The translations under genes and the position numbers were made by a program. This document shows positions 12,927 through 19,531 of a stretch of 22,349 bases of DNA, piece after piece. The notes beneath the pieces were generated by a model, which was not told where the DNA came from, ran no database searches, and worked only from the letters and a program-made list of their open reading frames with translations. The first letter of the stretch is position 1. Every line of letters starts with the position of its first letter. Origin of the DNA: a virus; the IMG/VR virus record IMGVR_UViG_3300037587_000179, positions 1 to 22,349 of that record; one strand, given 5' to 3'.

Positions 12927-13099
12927 TGTTAAAAACCGGACGACACATTAGACGCCCAAAGATTAAACCGGAAAAACTCAACGTTGTAACGACAGGTGAT
13001 CTCGACCCTCCGAAGAAAGAAGAGATCGATCCGGAAAAGGTCGCGAATACGACGTCTCTCAATACGACAGGTTTGGGGAGGCGGCGGAGGAAAAGATAA
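12926..13099 (+). CDS. Tiny basic protein (57 aa) between head genes
   Basis: ATG 12926 overlaps the preceding stop by one base, with AAAGGA upstream; another ATG three bases earlier is out of frame. The product is basic at both ends (LKTGRHIRRPKIKPEK at the start, GLGRRRRKR at the end) around a polar middle (DPPKKEEIDPEKVANTTS) and is probably disordered. The end of this gene holds the GGAGG that serves the protease/scaffold start at 13101. Function unknown; disordered basic proteins at this place could touch DNA or scaffold. Confidence 0.55.
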   Translation: MLKTGRHIRRPKIKPEKLNVVTTGDLDPPKKEEIDPEKVANTTSLNTTGLGRRRRKR

Positions 13100-13100
13100 A

Positions 13101-14339
13101 ATGATCAAACTCGCCTACAAAGGAAAGATAAGAGGGCGCGATGTTGTGTTTCGTGGCGTCGTCATTGATATGTCAATTTTGAGTATGGCGACGGATGAGA
13201 TTCGTGCGATGATCCCGGAGGACGTACTCCGGAGGATCAAGAATGATGATCCCGATCCATTATTCAAGGCGTTCGTTGTTGGTCATCTGGGAACGTCGTA
13301 TCCGAAAGAGGTCGGGAAAGGTTCGATTATTATCAAGTGGATTCAATCGGCGATTCGATCCCTCGTCGATGTTCTCAAACGTGGGACCAAAGTATTTCAT
13401 GGTCACAACGCGGATTCCTCACATGGGGAGAGGACGTCGATCGGCGAGGTTGTCGGAAAGGTGTTAAAAGATATCAAAGGACAAATGTCCGCGATCGCGG
13501 CGGTTTATATTTATCCCATGTTCAATCATTTGACGTTGGACGTCGCGAGTATCGAGGCGGATGTTACGGTTGATCCTCAATCACCCGACGAATTTAAAGC
13601 GGTCGGAGTGAACGAGATAACGGGAATCGCGTTAGGCGATTCATCGAACGAGACGCCCGCATTTTCCGGGGCAAAATTGATCGGACAATTGCAAGCGTTT
13701 CGAAACCAATCGATCCAATCAAGTAAAGGAGACGATATGGACAAAATGACAATTGATGAAATTAGGACGGTCATCAAGGAAAACTCGATCCCACCGTCGG
13801 ATTTATTCGACCGGGAGACGTTGACCGATGACCCGATCGTGAAAGGATTTGTCAAAGCGGAGGTCAAAGAGGCGGGGATGAGTGAATACCACGCCCGGAA
13901 ACGTTCTCAAACGGAGTCCGTTGAAAAGGTTACAGAGCTAGAAACCAAACTCGTAGAAAAGGACAACGAGATTATTGGGTACAAAAAGGAAACCGCGAAA
14001 ACTAAACTCGCGGACCTCTACAAAACGGAAAAGGACAAACGGGGATTCGGAACGAAACAAGATGCGTTCATTAAATCCCATCTCAAAAAATTTGAGGTAT
14101 CCGATCCGGACAAGATCGCCGAGGAGTTTTCAAAATTCCTCGATGATGAGGTTGACGATTTCAAGGCGGTTTCAAAAGTGCTTGGGGTCAAGGTGAAAGA
14201 TGGCGACGGCGAGACGAAAAAAGGCGAAGAGGAAGAGACGGAAACGGATGAGGAAACGGACGAGAACGGCGACGAGGACAACGGAGACGGAGACGAATAC
14301 CATAATCCTTTCCTCCCATCCATTGACGAATTGAAATAA
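13101..14339 (+). CDS. Prohead protease fused to scaffold
   Basis: 412 residues from ATG 13101 with GGCGGAGG upstream; a longer in-frame start at 12996 would give an Arg-rich head and overlap the previous gene. Residues 1-200 form a protease-like domain: FHGHNADSSHGERTSIGEVVGKVLKDIKG (99-127) with candidate catalytic His 100/102/108, LDVASIEADV (146-155) with Ser150 as possible nucleophile, and TGIALGDSSNETPAFSGAKLIGQLQAF (174-200), a signature of one group of phage maturation proteases. From 213 the protein becomes a scaffold: helical, coiled (VEKVTELETKLVEKDNEI), ending in a very acidic tail (EEEETETDEETDENGDEDNG) with a conserved-looking NPFLPS end. It lies between portal and capsid, as expected for prohead assembly. 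Confidence 0.8.
   Translation: MIKLAYKGKIRGRDVVFRGVVIDMSILSMATDEIRAMIPEDVLRRIKNDDPDPLFKAFVVGHLGTSYPKEVGKGSIIIKWIQSAIRSLVDVLKRGTKVFHGHNADSSHGERTSIGEVVGKVLKDIKGQMSAIAAVYIYPMFNHLTLDVASIEADVTVDPQSPDEFKAVGVNEITGIALGDSSNETPAFSGAKLIGQLQAFRNQSIQSSKGDDMDKMTIDEIRTVIKENSIPPSDLFDRETLTDDPIVKGFVKAEVKEAGMSEYHARKRSQTESVEKVTELETKLVEKDNEIIGYKKETAKTKLADLYKTEKDKRGFGTKQDAFIKSHLKKFEVSDPDKIAEEFSKFLDDEVDDFKAVSKVLGVKVKDGDGETKKGEEEETETDEETDENGDEDNGDGDEYHNPFLPSIDELK
13737..14339 (+). CDS. Scaffold protein from an internal start of the protease gene
   Basis: Inside the protease-scaffold gene, AAAGGAG (13725-13731) stands five bases before an in-frame ATG at 13737 (Met213 of the long form), exactly at the border between the protease domain and the coiled scaffold part. 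Initiation here would give a free 200-residue scaffold in excess over the protease, the arrangement known for lambda C/Nu3. This is strong for an internal site and is unlikely to be chance, but translation from it has not been shown. Confidence 0.65.
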   Translation: MDKMTIDEIRTVIKENSIPPSDLFDRETLTDDPIVKGFVKAEVKEAGMSEYHARKRSQTESVEKVTELETKLVEKDNEIIGYKKETAKTKLADLYKTEKDKRGFGTKQDAFIKSHLKKFEVSDPDKIAEEFSKFLDDEVDDFKAVSKVLGVKVKDGDGETKKGEEEETETDEETDENGDEDNGDGDEYHNPFLPSIDELK

Positions 14340-14374
14340 CGATCAAGGTCATTTGGACGATTAATTACCAATCG

Positions 14375-14411
14375 CCGAACGGACGGACGGTTCGGGATTT
14401 GGAGAAAATCC
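14375..14411 (+). other. Two adjacent RNA hairpins before the decoration gene
   Basis: CCGAAC (14375-14380) pairs with GTTCGG (14390-14395), and GGATTT (14395-14400) pairs with AAATCC (14406-14411) around a GGAGA loop; both stems are perfect and share base 14395. They lie in the 91-base gap between scaffold and decoration genes. No T-run follows, so they are more likely mRNA processing or stabilising elements for the highly expressed capsid genes than terminators. Confidence 0.4.
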
Positions 14412-14430
14412 ATTAAGTCCGAGGTAGAAA

Positions 14431-14817
14431 ATGCCACAACACATTAAGACATCACGACCCTCGGGAGATATCCGAGGGTTTCCATTTACGGTTGACTCAT
14501 CCGGAATTGTTGAAGGTCAATTATATATGATCAACGATACCGTTGGTTGTGCCTTTCAGGATAAAGACGAGGGCGAAGTCGGGACTCTCAATTACCACGT
14601 TGAAAAAATCCTATTAGAGAAAGCGGCGGCACTCACGATCTCGCTTGGACAAAAGATATTTTGGTCTGGGACCGATGGCGATCCCGTGACTAACGTATGT
14701 ACGTCCGGTTATTATTGGATCGGGATTTGTGTTCAAACTGCACTCGCGGGAACGGTTCTAGTTAAGTGCGATCTCAAAGGTGACAAGGCGACCATTTGTC
14801 CGGACGCGGGGGATTGA
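14431..14817 (+). CDS. Capsid decoration / cement protein (DUF2190-like)
   Basis: 128 residues; GAGGT stands five bases before the ATG. The N-terminal IKTSRPSGDIRGFPFTVDSSGIVEGQLYMIND and the later LTISLGQKIFWSG and YYWIGICVQTALAGTVLVKCDLKG form the beta-rich pattern of the DUF2190 family, small proteins that bind on the outer capsid surface and stabilise it, equivalent in role to lambda gpD. Five cysteines (40, 90, 100, 113, 123) are unusual for such a small capsid protein. It is directly upstream of the major capsid gene, the normal order. Confidence 0.85.
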   Translation: MPQHIKTSRPSGDIRGFPFTVDSSGIVEGQLYMINDTVGCAFQDKDEGEVGTLNYHVEKILLEKAAALTISLGQKIFWSGTDGDPVTNVCTSGYYWIGICVQTALAGTVLVKCDLKGDKATICPDAGD

Positions 14818-14819
14818 TC

Positions 14820-15911
14820 ATGAAACTGCAGTATTTCGAAAACCTAGAGAATTTCAACCGTGAAAAAAAGAGTCATCGCGAGGAGTTATTGACCTCATTA
14901 CAAATGATGGTCGGACTCCCGGACCTTTATGTCCCTCAAAGGTTTAGAGGGAACGACAAGAGGTCCAAACATTTCAAGGCGTTGAGGAGTTTATATCAAA
15001 AGGCAAGGGCGGAACGACAAGCGCAAATTCAGGGTTTCGGTAAACCCGGAGATTTCCCGGCGTCGGTCCTTCCTCTAATTGAGAAATTCCACGCCGTCCC
15101 GGATTATGATAACGGATATGAACAGATATTCGATATTCGCGATTACTCCGGATCAAAACGGAATGGTTTCGAGGTCGGTCTCGTAACATCGGGACTCGCC
15201 TTTGAACAAGCGTACATGAATGTCCCGATCCAAGTTCATCAAATGAGCGGAACAAAGGTGACGTGTAATTTCGACCTTTACGGAGGCGCGTTGTCATGGT
15301 CTCGTTTATTGTTCGATGACGAGGATTGGTGGACGATCGAGGACAATGCGAAAGCGTTTACCGCCGCCGCATATTCCCAGAGAGCGGGAATTTTTTACGC
15401 CTTGATCGAAATCGTCGCCGATGCGAAAGGTTGTTGCGATTGGGTCGCCGCTCCGAGCGGTTGTTCCGATTGTGACGTCAATGCCTATCGTGATGCCGCG
15501 TCGATGAACCTCGCCGCCCAAACAATCTTGTTGGCGGTACGGAATAAGGGATACGGCGTCAATGCACAAAATGCGCGATTCATCGTCCTAAACCCTCTTG
15601 AATTACGGGGTCGAATTCGCCAAGCGTTAAACGTCACCCTCCAAAGGTTCGCCGGGTCCGCCGGAATGGTTGACCATGCCTTTACTCAAATCACGTCCAT
15701 GATGTTGACGAACCGAAGTCGTTTCTTTGTGATCCTTCCGAAAGTCCGTCTCAAGGGCGGATATCGGATGGACCTCACATTCTTTAATGATTTCGACATT
15801 CTCACATATGCGGATACGCAAGCGGGATGGTTGAGGTATGGCGGCTGTGTCGGGGATACCGACCAAATCGAATGTATCGACGTCACACACGAATCGGGGT
15901 CTTGTCCGTAA
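14820..15911 (+). CDS. Major capsid protein (HK97-fold type)
   Basis: 363 residues from ATG 14820, two bases after the decoration gene stop; a start at 14796 would run into that gene. The ribosome site is weak (GGGGGAT), so translation is probably coupled. After a helical N-terminal part (1-70) come the E-loop-like and P-domain regions (FHAVPDYDNGYEQIFDIRDYS, 90-110), a spine-helix region (DNAKAFTAAAYSQRAGIFYALIEIV), and A-domain segments with NARFIVLNPLELRGRIRQAL (251-270) and RSRFFVILPKVRL. Eight cysteines are present, four of them in a short segment at 205-218 (GCCDW, SGCSDCD) and three near the C-terminus (343, 352, 362). Order after terminase, portal, protease and decoration protein makes the assignment firm though the family is only inferred. 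Confidence 0.88.
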   Translation: MKLQYFENLENFNREKKSHREELLTSLQMMVGLPDLYVPQRFRGNDKRSKHFKALRSLYQKARAERQAQIQGFGKPGDFPASVLPLIEKFHAVPDYDNGYEQIFDIRDYSGSKRNGFEVGLVTSGLAFEQAYMNVPIQVHQMSGTKVTCNFDLYGGALSWSRLLFDDEDWWTIEDNAKAFTAAAYSQRAGIFYALIEIVADAKGCCDWVAAPSGCSDCDVNAYRDAASMNLAAQTILLAVRNKGYGVNAQNARFIVLNPLELRGRIRQALNVTLQRFAGSAGMVDHAFTQITSMMLTNRSRFFVILPKVRLKGGYRMDLTFFNDFDILTYADTQAGWLRYGGCVGDTDQIECIDVTHESGSCP

Positions 15912-15943
15912 CGAGGTGACGGTTGATCATAGTGGAACCACAA

Positions 15944-15977
15944 GGGAGGAGGCGTCAAAACCTCCTCCCTTTTTTTT
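15944..15977 (+). terminator. Strong Rho-independent terminator after the capsid gene
   Basis: GGGAGGAGG (15944-15952) pairs perfectly with CCTCCTCCC (15961-15969) around an eight-base loop, followed by eight T (15970-15977). It ends the late operon beginning at 7231. The next genes start at 16083; the 105 bases between hold no convincing promoter. Confidence 0.95.
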
Positions 15978-16082
15978 GTAAAATATTGGCGGTTTTTTGC
16001 GTTTTCCCGGAAAGCCGACGTCATGAGACGCCGTATAAGCGACGATCTCGATCTCCCGAATGTCTGACATGAGGCGAATTTG

Positions 16083-16805
16083 ATGGAAATTGGACAAATA
16101 ACGACAAGCGATCGTGCGGTCCAACGAAAGGCGGCGGAACGAAATCGGAAACGAAACGAGGCGTTGAACCTCGTGACCATCCTCCCGGATCGGTCATGGA
16201 AAGGACAACGATGTTTCATTATCGGTGGCGGACCGTCATTGACCGGATTCGATTTTGAACGCCTCTGGGGAGAAAGAGTCATCGCGATTAACAAGGCGTT
16301 CGCCTCTTGTATGTTCGCGGACGTTCTTTACTTTATGGATTTCATTCATTTTTATACGAACATCGAGGACGGTCGATTCGGACCGGAGTATTTGGAGAAA
16401 TGGAAAGCGTTTAAAGGAATTAAGGTCCATGCCGATTCGCGAGGTCGCGATCTCCCGGATGTATATTGGATAAATCTCTCCTCGTATCAATACGGCGTAT
16501 CCACGTCTCAAAAGCGGGGATTGTTTCGCGGTTCAAATTGTGGATATGGCGCACTCAATCTCGCAGTCCTCATGAGGGCGAATCCAATTTACCTCCTCGG
16601 ATACGACATGAAACATGATGGAAAGATAACACATTTTCATGAGGGGTATTCGCGGACGGCACAAGGAAAGGCGTTGAAAACATTTATCGGCGAATTGGGC
16701 GCGATCCGTCATGATCTCAAGGCGCGGCGGATCAAGGTCGTAAATCTCAACCCGGATTCAGCGTTGAAATGGTTCGAGTTTTCAACGATTGATAAGGTGT
16801 TGTGA
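16083..16805 (+). CDS. DUF115 / Maf-like protein (putative glycosyltransferase)
   Basis: 240 residues from ATG 16083 with GAGG eight bases before; a TTG at 16080 is in frame but unneeded. The family features are CFIIGGGPSL (44-53, the nucleotide-binding Gly-rich turn), ERVIAINKAF (64-73), ADVLYFMDFIHF (79-90), GSNCGYGALNLAVLMRANPIYLLGYDM (150-176) and later HFHEGY. This is the DUF115/MptE-like fold, found in Maf flagellin glycosyltransferases and, in phages and bacteria, in glycan clusters. The enzyme probably binds a nucleotide-activated sugar or similar donor in the cytoplasm. It opens an operon of glycosyltransferases, to which it is coupled by a TGATG overlap. Confidence 0.82.
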   Translation: MEIGQITTSDRAVQRKAAERNRKRNEALNLVTILPDRSWKGQRCFIIGGGPSLTGFDFERLWGERVIAINKAFASCMFADVLYFMDFIHFYTNIEDGRFGPEYLEKWKAFKGIKVHADSRGRDLPDVYWINLSSYQYGVSTSQKRGLFRGSNCGYGALNLAVLMRANPIYLLGYDMKHDGKITHFHEGYSRTAQGKALKTFIGELGAIRHDLKARRIKVVNLNPDSALKWFEFSTIDKVL

Positions 16806-17419
16806 TGGAATGGATCATCATTTCGTATTACACGGTCGGGACCGGATACGAGGTCGAGATCGAAAAACTCCGTCAATCATTAATCAAATTCGAATTACCT
16901 CATCACATTGAGGGGATCAAGAGTCGCGGATCGTGGATCAAGAACGTCCATTATAACAATGAATTAATCCTCAAGGCGTTCGATATGTTCCCGGACAAGG
17001 CGATCGTCTCTCTCGATGCGGATGCGGTTGTCGAGAGATACCCGGCATTGTTCGACACGTTGGATTGTGATTTCGCCGCTCATATGCACACATGGAAATC
17101 CGGTCGCGTTGAGTTATTATGCTCAACGATGTATTGGCAAGGAAACCGAAAGACGCGTAAGTTTTTGGCGGAGGTGATTGAACGTCATAAGGTATATCCG
17201 CAAGAGACACAACAGCCGGGGATGTTAAGAACATTGAAATCATGGGGAATTCAAAGAATCAAGTTCGTCTCTCTCCCGCCGCAATACGCGAGGATATTCG
17301 ATCTCATGGAGTCGGTCAAGTATCCGGTCATCAATCAATATCAAGCGTCGAGACGATTCCGAAAGGCGGTCAATCGAGCGGGTATGCCGAAACAAATAAC
17401 GACGAGGGATTTGAAATGA
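16805..17419 (+). CDS. GT-A fold glycosyltransferase-like protein
   Basis: 204 residues; ATG 16805 overlaps the preceding stop (TGATG), preferred over GTG 16802. The N-terminal strand WIIISYYTVG is typical of nucleotide-diphospho-sugar transferases, and AIVSLDADAVVERYPALFD (66-84) contains the D71-A-D73 metal/donor motif. Later segments, WQGNRKTRKFLAEVI and YPVINQYQASRRFR, fit the acceptor side of small GT-A enzymes. It has no membrane segment. It belongs to the coupled series of sugar-transfer enzymes downstream of the capsid gene. Donor and acceptor cannot be deduced. Confidence 0.75.
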   Translation: MEWIIISYYTVGTGYEVEIEKLRQSLIKFELPHHIEGIKSRGSWIKNVHYNNELILKAFDMFPDKAIVSLDADAVVERYPALFDTLDCDFAAHMHTWKSGRVELLCSTMYWQGNRKTRKFLAEVIERHKVYPQETQQPGMLRTLKSWGIQRIKFVSLPPQYARIFDLMESVKYPVINQYQASRRFRKAVNRAGMPKQITTRDLK

Positions 17420-18027
17420 ATTGTGATTTGCACATTCTTGATTTATGTGGAGGGACGGGATCATGGAGTCGTCCATTTGTTGAGAATGGATGTAAAGTGA
17501 TAAATGTTACGCTCCCTAATTATGACGTTAGAACATTTTCCCCTCCAAATAATATTTGCGGAATTCTCGCAGCGCCTCCATGTCCAATGTTTTCTTTTAT
17601 GCGAACAAACGCTAAGAAACCAAGAGATTTAAAATGCGGGATGGAAATCGTTATTTCATGTTTGCAAATCATTTGGAAATGTCAATATAGAATAAAAAAA
17701 GATACTCAAAAATATTCGCCTTTAAAATTTTGGGCGTTAGAAAATCCTAGAGGGATGTTGAATTGGTTTCTCGGAAAACCTGCGTTTGAATTTAATCCAT
17801 ATGATTTTGGGGATAATTATAAGAAAAACACTTGTTTATGGGGACATTTTAAATCGCCTATTAAAAATCCGATCAAATGTGACAAGCCGAAATTCGATAG
17901 ATTATTGACAAAGGAAATTCATGGGGAATATTACGGAACGCTTTCAAGAACAGAAAGGCGGGCAATTACTCCGAATAGATTTGCAGATGCTTTTTTTAAT
18001 GCGAATAAATGCGATAAATTAAAATGA
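17416..18027 (+). CDS. Compact DNA C5-cytosine methyltransferase-like protein
   Basis: 203 residues from ATG 17416, overlapping the previous stop (ATGA). Motif I is LDLCGGTGSWSRPF (8-21), motif IV is AAPPCPMFSF (53-61) with the catalytic Cys56, and motif VI is WALENPRGM (107-114, usual ENV replaced by ENP). C-terminal TERRAITPNRFADAFFNAN corresponds to motif IX/X-like regions. At 203 residues it is much shorter than bacterial Dcm-type enzymes (over 300), so the target-recognition domain is reduced. It is clearly AT-richer than the glycosyltransferase genes on both sides and sits in the middle of their operon, which suggests insertion of a mobile 'moron'. Activity on DNA is likely but the target is unknown. 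Confidence 0.8.
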   Translation: MNCDLHILDLCGGTGSWSRPFVENGCKVINVTLPNYDVRTFSPPNNICGILAAPPCPMFSFMRTNAKKPRDLKCGMEIVISCLQIIWKCQYRIKKDTQKYSPLKFWALENPRGMLNWFLGKPAFEFNPYDFGDNYKKNTCLWGHFKSPIKNPIKCDKPKFDRLLTKEIHGEYYGTLSRTERRAITPNRFADAFFNANKCDKLK

Positions 18028-18701
18028 AAACGATCGACATGGTCCTCTCGACGAGGAACCGATACGATAAACTCCTCCGGATGATAAAATCCGTCCCTCC
18101 TCTCCGGAACCTCAATATCCATGTTGTATTCGATGGCGATCCACGCGGGTTCGAGATGTTCTCTCGTCTCCGGAAAGATCATTATCAAGGCGGGACGATG
18201 ACGGGATACTTGATCAAGGTCCATTCCGGGAGTGTCTTTTGTCGGAATTATGTTATCCCTCAATTTGAGGATGGCGTTTTGATCGCGTGTGATGATATTG
18301 TTTTCCATCCGGGCGCAATCGAATCGGCGTTTAAGAATTTCAATAAACGATTCAAGGATGGTTTCGGCGTTGTCGGATTCAATCAGTTTAACGCGGTCCC
18401 TCCGACAAACTTTTGTTGGACGGGCGTTTGTCTCGTCGGTCAAAAATACCTCAAATCTTATCCAAAGAAACAATTATTAAATCCAGAATATTTTCATTTC
18501 GCGACACGCGAAATCGAATGGAAAGCGGATAAATTAAAATGTTTGTATCGTGATCCGGAGGCGAAGATTTTTCATTATCATCCGGAGAGAATGGACGAGG
18601 AAATGGACCGGACCCATCGGGAGGCGCGAGTATTCCTCCGCGTGGATAGACGGATTAAAATATTCAGATCGCAAAAAGGAGAAATATGGGGAATAAACTA
18701 A
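18024..18701 (+). CDS. GT2-like glycosyltransferase
   Basis: 225 residues, coupled to the preceding gene by ATGA. The start MKTIDMVLSTRNRYDKLLRMIKSV is that of GT-A family 2 enzymes (beta strand, then helix). FCRNYVIPQFEDGVLIACDDIVFHPGAIESA (72-102) matches the donor site: N75 and the DD pair at 90-91 replacing DxD. The following GFGVVGFNQFN and WTGVCLVGQKYLK and C-terminal FATREIEWKADKLKCLYRDPEAKIFHYHP are in the acceptor half. The gene end overlaps the next gene by 16 bases. It probably transfers a sugar from a nucleotide-sugar to a cytoplasmic acceptor. Confidence 0.8.
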   Translation: MKTIDMVLSTRNRYDKLLRMIKSVPPLRNLNIHVVFDGDPRGFEMFSRLRKDHYQGGTMTGYLIKVHSGSVFCRNYVIPQFEDGVLIACDDIVFHPGAIESAFKNFNKRFKDGFGVVGFNQFNAVPPTNFCWTGVCLVGQKYLKSYPKKQLLNPEYFHFATREIEWKADKLKCLYRDPEAKIFHYHPERMDEEMDRTHREARVFLRVDRRIKIFRSQKGEIWGIN

Positions 18702-19531
18702 AACACATCGTTCAAGTCTTTTTGGATATTGAGAGACCATCGGGGATCGTATTGACGGAGGCGTTTGTCAATTATAGATGGGATTTTTTTATGCAATACA
18801 CATATCCCTCTTTAGTGAATCAAACGTTCCAAGATTTTGAAATTTGGTTGATATGCGGATGGCGTCATCGGGCGATAACCGGGAACATTCATTGTCATGA
18901 GAACACTCGAATAAAAATAATTTATCCGGTTCCCGTTGATCCGACTCTCTCATCCGTCGTTGGTGACACGTTCACGATCGCGCCCAAGTGGAGAAAGAAA
19001 CCGACATTGATGATCAAGGAATTCGGGGAACAAGACGCCGATTATCTCGCGATCACCCGGATCGATTCGGACGATCTCTTTAGTCGCGATGCGATGTTAG
19101 AGATTCATGGGGAGGCAAATATCGCCATTCACAAGGTAGGAATCGAGGAACGCTGTCGTCTCCTTTTCACGGAGTATATTTATTGGGATATGTTGAATCA
19201 TTTTATCTCATTTCAACGATGGGAGAATCCGCCGTTTTATACTCATGTTTTCCCGCGAGAGGTTTATCAAGATTGGGACCGTCTCCAAAAACTACATTTC
19301 AATAATCATCGATACATGGGCGGCGGACATGAAAAGATATTATGTCCATATAAGGTTCTTGTCACATATCACAAACAAAATATCGCGAGGATCAAACGAG
19401 GAAAGGAATTGAATCATTACACAAAAGTAAAATTGGATGAATTCCGGAGGAAAGGATTCAGGATTGAAACGAACCGATCGATCATGGATCAACATTTGAG
19501 AGAATTCGAGGTGTATGATTATGCGAGTTAG
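18686..19531 (+). CDS. Putative rhamnosyltransferase-like glycosyltransferase
   Basis: 281 residues; AAAGGAG lies seven bases before the ATG, inside the end of the preceding gene. TYPSLVNQTFQDFEIWLICGW (39-59) and DYLAITRIDSDDLFSRDAM (119-137, metal-binding D127-S-D129-D130) match the pattern of the 'putative rhamnosyl transferase' family (PF11316 type), as do VFPREVY and the C-terminal HKQNIARIK. The donor is therefore guessed to be a deoxysugar nucleotide such as dTDP-rhamnose, but the evidence is family resemblance only. No membrane segment. Its end overlaps the next gene by 11 bases. Confidence 0.7.
   Translation: MGNKLKHIVQVFLDIERPSGIVLTEAFVNYRWDFFMQYTYPSLVNQTFQDFEIWLICGWRHRAITGNIHCHENTRIKIIYPVPVDPTLSSVVGDTFTIAPKWRKKPTLMIKEFGEQDADYLAITRIDSDDLFSRDAMLEIHGEANIAIHKVGIEERCRLLFTEYIYWDMLNHFISFQRWENPPFYTHVFPREVYQDWDRLQKLHFNNHRYMGGGHEKILCPYKVLVTYHKQNIARIKRGKELNHYTKVKLDEFRRKGFRIETNRSIMDQHLREFEVYDYAS

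Noticed and set aside
13243-13573. Two alternative + strand frames (13243-13467, 13337-13573) inside the protease gene
   Set aside because: They have no ribosome site and consist mainly of Arg/Ser/Gly codons arising from frame shift of the real gene.
16023-16067. Possible 14-codon leader peptide (ATG 16023) between the terminator and the DUF115 gene
   Set aside because: No ribosome site, no regulatory codon run and no attenuator-like hairpins downstream.
15978-16082. Promoter for the sugar-enzyme operon
   Set aside because: TAAAAT (15979) and TATAAG (16034) resemble -10 boxes but neither has a reasonable -35 at 16-19 bases. The operon may rely on terminator read-through or a phage-specific promoter type that I cannot recognise.
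15686-16294. Antisense open frame of 202 codons spanning the capsid gene end, the terminator and the next gene start
   Set aside because: It runs through a perfect terminator hairpin and parts of two well-supported sense genes; the product has no coherent pattern.
17931-18473. Antisense open frame (180 codons) opposite the GT2-like gene
   Set aside because: Shadow of the sense gene; lacks a ribosome site and motif.
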